From positions 1,844,501 through 1,908,500 of the forward strand of contig JAREIK010017918.1 in assembly GCA_029783825.1 (NCBI GenBank): a DNA stretch of 64,000 bases, given 5' to 3'. Shown here piece after piece: positions 57,326 through 64,000 of the stretch (its first letter is position 1; the number at the start of each line of letters is the position of its first letter). Below the pieces are notes generated by a model. That model saw nothing but the letters and a program-made list of their open reading frames with translations. It was not told the DNA's origin and made no database searches. Source of the stretch: Sapria himalayana. Lineage: Eukaryota; Streptophyta; Magnoliopsida; Malpighiales; Rafflesiaceae. Both the position numbers and the translations under genes were made by a program.

Positions 57326-57674
57326 ATACTTGTATAATCAAATGATAGCATCTTCAAACCATTGTTGTAAAAAGGGAAAAAATTGTGATCTTCCATTCCT
57401 ATCAAAACTTGAACAAACATGTTAAGCAAGCAAACTTTGGATTATAATCACAATTATAAAAGTGATAGATATTAGAAAATAAAATACTATTCATGGAAGC
57501 AATGGATGCATAAAGAGTGATTATAGTTTGATAGCACTATCAAATGGTTGGTCTCCATGCATATCACACATTCATCCCTATAAAAATCTGCACATATTAT
57601 CTTCTTCATGATCATGCTTATGTGTTCTTCTTCAATTTCTTAATTTTTGTCAAAATTACTTAGTATTGTAAATT
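57326..57674. other. AT-rich spacer, nothing recognised
   Basis: Lies between copia element 4 and LTR-like repeat R3. No coding or repeat signal seen. Confidence 0.5.
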
Positions 57675-60600
57675 TGTTATGATATCTAATTTTTAAGATT
57701 AGGCAAAGTCCCAAAACCTCATTGGATGAAAGTCTCTTGCCAACTAGTCCCACAAGTATATATGTCTTACATGCAGTAAAATGAAATTTTGTCGAGTTAT
57801 TAAGTCCACAAGGATTGTTTAGGCAATTTAATCAACTAAATTTTAGTCAACTACTGCTAAAGTTGAAAGGATAAAACTAAGTTTTTGTTAAGACTATTAG
57901 AATCTAGAGTTAGTATATTTTATTATACATGATGACAAATATAAATAGTTTGGATTTTATTGTGCTTGGTTAGATAATGTATGACTATTGTGAAAATACC
58001 CTAGTGCCCCATAGGAATACAATGTGGTTATCAACTATTGGATCCTTTTTAATGATAATCTTCTCATAATTATCCCATTAGTACTTTATCACAAAGATGG
58101 AAGTGTCAAATGGGCTGGGCGGCTTGGAGCCTGGCCCAGTTTGATCGTGCCTAGCCTTGCATGACACTGTCCAAGATCATGCCCGGGCTCATGCCGGGCA
58201 GATTCTGGCATGACTCATGTCACGTCGTGCCGAGGGTATTATGCTCACGTGCCATGCCAGGCATGACTCGGGTACCTGGCATGTGGGCATGGTATGGGGA
58301 GGACCCGACATGTGCCTCATGGATCCGCCAATCTAGTCAGGATTCAGGACCACACCCGACATGATGCAACAATGTGGCAATGGTATGATGCCCAATGGGT
58401 GATGTGGTGATGGGGTGATGCCTAATGGGCAATGCGACGAGTCGAGCAGGTCGGTGGGACCACTTGCTTGGATTTGGGGAGCACCCATATCTCCAAATCC
58501 AAGCATGAACTAGCCTGAAACTAGGCTGACTTCGGGTGGCAGGCCATGACGGGCATGCCCTCCACTAAACCATGCCTTGCTAGGCACAACATGATTACTA
58601 TAGCGTGTTGTGTCTGGCATGGCACACCGGCACGTATGGGCCTGAAAAAATAGGTTGTGCCAGGTCGGCACAACCTTTTTAACACTTACACACTAAGACA
58701 ACAAATTATTTTTACTCAATGGTCAATTATACCCCCGAACCTTTTAGGTAATTAGTAAACTATTATTGATAGTTGCATTGTATGTGCATTATTATTCTTC
58801 GACCTCATGTGTCATATAAAATAAATTAATATGGTAGTAAAAATAATTATATAATCAACTTCATATGTACCATACTCACATAATTAACACATAGTATTTT
58901 TCTTCAAACCTCATTAGTAGTAGTCATATGATAGAAAATAACTCACAAGACTATCACCACCTTACGAATGACCTCCAATCATGCGTATCTTATGACTTAC
59001 CTATCACAATCTATCATGATGATATGTGACTCATACACTAAAAGTAAAACTCTTAGAAAAATATTCTATAAAACACTCATATCAATTGAGTCGATTCTTC
59101 TAAGACATAAACAATGGATTGACTTATAAAAGCATTCATACATTTAGCTTTGTAGACACCATACTCACACAATTAATATATCTTAACATCATGTTTTTAT
59201 GTATAATTTTTTATGTATACATTTAGCTATTCAATAGTAGTGAACTAGCTGCTCACTTGAAAAACCAATGTTCTTCATGACTTACCTATCATGGTGCATC
59301 ATGATGATATGTAAAAACTAATTTTTATTATACGTAAATATCATATCCATCAATATCCAAATTACAATAAAATTCAAATATAAAATTATTCATTAACATT
59401 CATCACACTAAATCAAATAAAATAACTCTAAGCCCCAATTAAATTTGATATTGGGAGAAATTTATATGAGATAATCAGAGATATATTCCATCAATTATAG
59501 GTTCTCAATGGTAGTCCTTAAGAATGTCTAGGAAACAAACCTCAAATATTTCATGTGCCTTGGATTTTCCTCTAGAGTGAGTCAAAATTCTTTTCCCTCA
59601 TAAAGGTTATGCTTGTACCTTGAATCACCCATTTGCTCATGGATCTCTCCTAGGGTTTCATGAATTTTTCTCCCAAAACATTATTTTTGCATCTCTTTTC
59701 TCATTCTAGAATCCCTCTCAAAATTTTCTTTTTGCCTTTTTATACTCAAATGGCCATGTGGAAAATTTAAGTCAAAAATCATGACTTTTGGGAGAGCCAT
59801 GGCTTTTACTTTCCATATATGCAACAAAGTTATGGTTATAGGAATGAGCCATGTTTTTTAGTCTCTTTCTAGCTTTAGAATGTTATGATGCTAGAAATGA
59901 CCATTACTATAAATTTCATCTCGTAAATACAAAGTCGCAGAACTAGGAATAGGTCATAACTTTAGTCTCTCTCTTGAATCAAATCTCCATAGTACACTTT
60001 TTGCCTCTATCAGAATAAATCATAATTTTGGGAATGATTGTGGCTTATCTATTTCATCTCTATAACCCAAAGTTACAGCACTAAGAATAGGCCATGACTT
60101 ATATATTTCTCGAAAGCAGAGAGTCGTGACCTTGGAAATGACTATAACTTGAGTATTACTCTCTAGATATATATGTAGATGAAAGATGCAATGCTAGGAA
60201 TAGTGTCATAGTTCTTACTTTAGACATAGTAGTTAGTGGCTTTGTAACAAAAAAGTCATGGTGTTGGTGGATGCCACAACTTTTAGTACAAGTGAGGTAC
60301 TTGGTTGCTATGAAATAAAATTAAATTCATAGTCGTAAAAAAAATATATGAACTAGTGTGATTGCAACTCTAAGAATATTTCTTAACCAAAAAGAAATAT
60401 TATATAGTGAGATAATTGTATCACTAAGGTAGTAGAGTTATGAGATACAAAGATTATCATGATTAGTTTTTTTGAGCTTTAGCCAAGAATAAATGCCAAA
60501 ACAATCCTATTGCTCAAAGAGGTATAACTAAGTCATAATACAAAAAATATTATAACTTTATACATGACATTTTTTCTCTTTCTTCTCGATAATTCACCAA

Positions 60601-60773
60601 GTCTCACATTTCATCCAAATTAGCCTCATTTCACTATTATTCATCATACTCTATCAAAAAACATAATTTAGTAAAATTATTCATTTTAATGCTCATTTCT
60701 ATACAAAAATATCATGAATAGTTACTAAAATAATTAGTTTTATTTGGTATTTATTATACTTAACAAACTCTCA
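57675..60773 (-). repeat. LTR-like repeat R3, inferred 3' LTR of a gypsy element, with an hAT-like insertion
   Basis: On the + strand it starts 'tgttatgatatc...aggcaaagtcccaaaacctc' and ends 'ttatacttaacaaactctca', so on the minus strand it has TG...CA ends. Without the 593-bp element at 58098-58690 and its duplication it is about 2.5 kb. Non-coding, CATGAC-rich at 59750-60330. Its neighbour to the right carries gypsy protease and gag remnants on the minus strand, so this should be the 3' LTR. Confidence 0.65.
58098..58690. mobile_element. GC-rich hAT-like non-autonomous element, copy F (593 bp)
   Basis: Ends TGGAAGTGTCAAATGGGCTG and TTTAACACTTACA are diverged family ends. Flanks CACAAAGA (58090-58097) and CACTAAGA (58691-58698) form an 8-bp duplication with one difference. 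Inserted in LTR-like repeat R3. The interior lacks teloboxes and has 'gatgcccaatgggtgatgtgg'-type short repeats at 58390-58435. Confidence 0.82.
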
Positions 60774-61850
60774 TACTAAAAAAAATTGCTCATCTCTGAG
60801 ACAATTACTCTCTCTATATATATATAAATTATTTTCAATTTATTTTCCATAAATATTTTCTATGACTAAGTTTGCGTGTTGTAGTGTGTCTAGATTGTGG
60901 AGCTACTTTTTATTAATATGCAAATAAATTGTAGCATAATTTGAATCCATGACTAAATTTTGTGGGTTTTAAAGGAACTATGTGAGTGGATATATTTATT
61001 TTATCACACCATACAAAAAAAAAGAATTCTTGGGTTATCTTTCATGTGGTACTATGTTTAATATTCATATTTAGATTATCAAAGAGTGTTACCTCCATCA
61101 GTATTCCCAATTATCTATGCTAGCTTTGTTATAAAATCTGTCACTTCTTTTCTACTTAAGCTTTATTTTAGTGTTAAATCATATTTCATACTTCCCCCCT
61201 TGGGATCTACTTCTTTTCTTTCTTCTTCAAAAAATGTCACGACCTTTTAAGATAATCATAGCTTCATTCTCCTTTGATGCTTTGACTCTAAGGATCAACA
61301 TGGATTTTTTTGGGCTTCACTTCAAGCTTTTTCCATATGGAACTCCGAAGTTATGGCATTGGGTTTTTCCATGGCTTTTTGTTGGGCTGTACTTCAAGTT
61401 TTTTCTTTCTATAACTTCATAGTTGTGGCACTAGACTTTGTTGTAGCTTTTTGTTGAGTTGCAACTTGATATTTTTCTTTCTAGAACTTTAATGTCATGA
61501 TACTGTGGTTTTTTGTGTTTTCTTTTTTTAGCTTTTGTATATTAAAGGTCATGGTACCAGTCAAAGCCATGACTTTCAATGTTAGTTCCATTTATTATTC
61601 TACTTCTTTCAGATTTTCTAAAATTATTGATAAAGTCATGTCTTCCTCTATCATTTCATCAACTGATAGTTGGGGTTCTAGTTCTATTTTTGTTACTAGT
61701 ATTTTCTCCAAATCCTCTTCATCATTTTCTCTATATAATTGTACAAAAAATATGCACCCTACTTTTCTTTTCAACCTCTTTAGAGTACTCTTCTTCAGAC
61801 CCTTCTAAAGTCATTTCTTGGAAGAGTATCCTGACTTTATAGCAATCATT
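60774..61850 (-). other. Gypsy element 3' non-coding region
   Basis: Between the inferred 3' LTR and the protease remnant. Contains several 'catgact' or 'gtcatg' motifs (61230-61640). + strand frames (61171-61422, 61497-61842) are shadows without protein character. No RT, RNase H or integrase could be recognised, so pol appears deleted. Confidence 0.45.
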
Positions 61851-61859
61851 CTTCGCATA

Positions 61860-62400
61860 CTCGGCTTTACTTTCATAGCTCTATAATTCTTGTTCTACAT
61901 CATCTTCTTCATCTTCATTAGACCAGTAGTTTCTACAAAGTTTTTCTGCCTAAAGTATGTGTTTTATTTCCTTGTAGTATAGAGGATATTATCAATTATC
62001 CAATAATCTTTCTTTTTTTTGTCTAAATCCTACATGCCTTTATAAAGGATAAACTTCACTCGCTCCTCGCATCCGTAAAGCATGAACTCTCCATTCTTGT
62101 CATCAATGAGGGCTTATCTAGTGACTAAAATGATATTTCCAAAATTAATATAATATGTCGGTCTTCCTCTATATCAAACTTCCAACAACACAAAATCTAT
62201 AGGAAAAATAAATATATTAATTTTAACTAATATATCTTCAATAATATATATTGGGTACTTCATCAATTGATTGGTTATTTGTAGTGATAGAGAGGTTAGA
62301 GTGATATTGACAAACATCTTAATACTTTTTGTAGTGTCTTTTGTAGTGATATTGGTTATTTGTAGTGATAGAGATATCTTCAATAAATATCTCATCAAGG
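61860..62400 (-). pseudogene. Ty3/gypsy (Athila/Tat-type) aspartic protease region remnant
   Basis: On the minus strand, 62174-62275 reads LMKYPIYIIEDILVKINIF then IFPIDFVLLEV. This matches the conserved gypsy protease phrase 'SxxYPxGIxEDVLVKVDxFxFPxDFxVLD'. Next (62040-62170), 'IILVTRXALIDDKNGEFML' corresponds to 'GRPFLATxxALIDVxxGELTL', and then an acidic stretch EDEEDDVEQEL follows. The catalytic D-x-G segment upstream is not recognisable. Confidence 0.8.
62282..62390. repeat. Local short duplications within the protease remnant
   Basis: 'ttatttgtagtgatagaga' occurs twice (about 62274 and 62348), and 'tttgtagtg' occurs four times in about 80 bases. 'gatattgacaaa' recurs at about 62303 and 62412. 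Confidence 0.8.
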
Positions 62401-63400
62401 TTCAATCCTTGTGATATTGACAAAAGCATTAAGTTGATACTCTAACCCAAATCTCATAGTGTCTTTTGGAATGTGTGCTTCCTAATAATGCACAATATCA
62501 TAATATTTTTTGGATCTTTAAATATCATTGAGACTTTTTAGTAAATAAGTATACTATATTTCTTCATCATGTTCCGTATGATAAACATCTTAGACTTTCT
62601 CTTAGTACTCAAGACATCTTTTATTAATTTTATATAATTTGGCATTTAAGACAATGCTTTAGAAAATTAGATATTTACTTCTATCGTATAAAAAACATTG
62701 AGAAACTTCTCAAATGATTCATCCAATTTTTCATTTCTAAAATACTGTGGAAATGGAATGTTTGATGGAAAATTACTTTTAGCATCATTCTCTATCATAT
62801 TCATCTTTATAGTACTTAGGTTAATTTCCATTTACTCCTCTAATATTCTTTTTTCTCTAATCATTGGGGGATTGAGTTGGACATTCTGCTCCTTGAGCAT
62901 CGTGGCTCTAGAAGATGTTATCTCATTTGGGGCCATGGATTATAAAAATACCATGGTGGAGTTATGACTTTTGGGAAAGTCATGCCACTAACAGTTTAGG
63001 CACCATCTATTTTAGTTTCCTTTATTTGTTACCCATTAATCTCTTTGTTACTTCTAAGCATAATTGAAAAACACTTTAGATTTATCTCAGTACCACTCGA
63101 TAGTTTATTGATACTCTTTCCCTTCATTGTCAATTTTTTGATTTGATTCTTTATACTCCTCATTATCATATTCATTTGCTCCAACTTCATTTCAAGCCTC
63201 TCCATATAGTTTTTTTTTTAAATCATTTTTTCATTTTTATCTCGATCAACAATTCTATCAATTTGTCTTTAATAGAAGTTTTTCTTTAGATCTTTAATAT
63301 GGATAATGTTAATTCAATCTCCATTCAATATTGTGTCCCATTGAAATATACTTAAATTTCTTCAAGACATATCCAATATTTTACTGCTCATTTTTATAGT
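62401..63400 (-). pseudogene. Gypsy gag-protease linker region, degraded
   Basis: On the minus strand, Lys/Glu-rich, stop-filled sequence of the kind found between gag and protease in Athila/Tat elements. No zinc knuckle was recognised. The + frame 62698-62967 is a shadow. Confidence 0.4.
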
Positions 63401-63499
63401 CTCCATAAGAAAAATTTTTATGATTTCTCATCTTTGGATATTAGTGTGATTGGATATTTCTATTGGGCTCCTACACTTGATAAATAAGATCAAAATTTA

Positions 63500-64000
63500 T
63501 CATTTCATGTAGTTTCAACATAATGATTTCTCCATTTCTTTTCATTTCGCCTCTTGGGATTTTAACCTTTTAAGAAGTGCCTCAATCTTCACCTTCATCG
63601 TGATAAATTTATCCAACTTTAATATTACTCTAGCTTTCTCTCAAAGAGATGATCATTTATAGTTTAGTAGTTATTCTTCATTAACTCCTCAAATATATAA
63701 CTTACTTCCTCAAATAATTTGTTCATAATCAATCCACTCGAGGCCACATTAATTGCGCACCTCATCATACAGTTCAACTCATTTTAGAAGATTTGGGTTT
63801 GGAACCATAACTCAACCTCATATTGAGAGAATCTTTTCAACAACTCCTTAAACTAGTCTTAAAAATCATACAAGGTCTCTAATTTATCTAGTTGGAATTG
63901 ACTTGGATCAATATATAACTATGAGGTGATTCGATATGAGAAGAACTTTGCGAGGAAAGATAGCACAAATTCATTTCAACTCTCAATAAAGCCTCAATAT
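63500..64000 (-). pseudogene. Ty3/gypsy (Athila/Tat-type) gag remnant, running off the window
   Basis: Minus-strand pieces at 63660-63905 give 'FKELLKRFSQYEVELWFQTQ', then 'INVASSGLIMNKLFEEVSYI', then FEELMKNNY. This matches the plant gypsy gag pattern 'FKxLLRxCPHHGxxxWxQxQxFYNGL...DAAxGGxxxNKxxxEAxxLIExLxxNxYQ'. Stops interrupt it. The 5' LTR would lie beyond the right edge. Confidence 0.8.

Noticed and set aside
1..64000. A new multi-gene system such as a gene cluster or defence locus
   Set aside because: Outside one LBD gene every protein-like signal belongs to broken copia, gypsy or CACTA elements. No co-located set of intact unfamiliar genes exists here.

Overview
This is nuclear DNA from a flowering plant. 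It is very AT-rich, holds one plant-specific transcription factor gene, and is otherwise almost entirely nested transposable elements with eukaryotic features (LTRs, CACTA and hAT ends, poly(A) signals, long dinucleotide microsatellites). I cannot tell monocot from eudicot. There are no operons, CRISPR arrays, rRNA genes or convincing tRNA genes.

The only gene I regard as functional is an AS2/LOB-domain (LBD) transcription factor at 13043-13873 (+), closest in character to LBD36/ASL1. It has a single coding exon. A splice acceptor lies just before the ATG, so a 5'-UTR intron is likely. Two long CT-rich tracts (10877-11083 and 11752-12578) lie upstream.

Layout. 0-10 kb: a PIF/Harbinger-type MITE (428-760), a decayed GC-rich hAT-like element (1771-2262), AT-rich DNA without genes, and a decayed copia retrotransposon (5707 to about 9845) with an hAT-like insertion in gag. 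10-16.4 kb: the LBD gene and its surroundings. 16.5-21.1 kb: copia element 1 (+), domains recognisable but full of stops. 21.25-27.15 kb: a large inverted-repeat structure with a 4.9-kb defective CACTA element (21777-26662) in its centre. 27.5 to about 34.8 kb: copia element 2 (+), altered by a 1.05-kb tandem duplication, a 1.38-kb solo LTR and a 343-bp LINE-like insertion. 35.6-40.4 kb: copia element 3 (-). 40.8-64 kb: four copies of a 2.3-2.5-kb repeat interpreted as LTRs of an Athila/Tat-like Ty3/gypsy element (gag and protease remnants at 61.9-64 kb, - strand), with copia element 4 (-, same family as element 1) at 52.64-57.33 kb.

The most interesting theme is a family of six GC-rich islands (393-642 bp) scattered through this AT-rich DNA. 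Five have matching terminal inverted repeats (TAGAGGTGTCAAAC type) and 8-bp target-site duplications, two of them perfect, which marks them as non-autonomous hAT-superfamily elements. Three carry several copies of the plant telobox AAACCCTAA. Four of the five bounded copies sit inside recognised retrotransposons, so they are late arrivals. No coherent multi-gene system was found.
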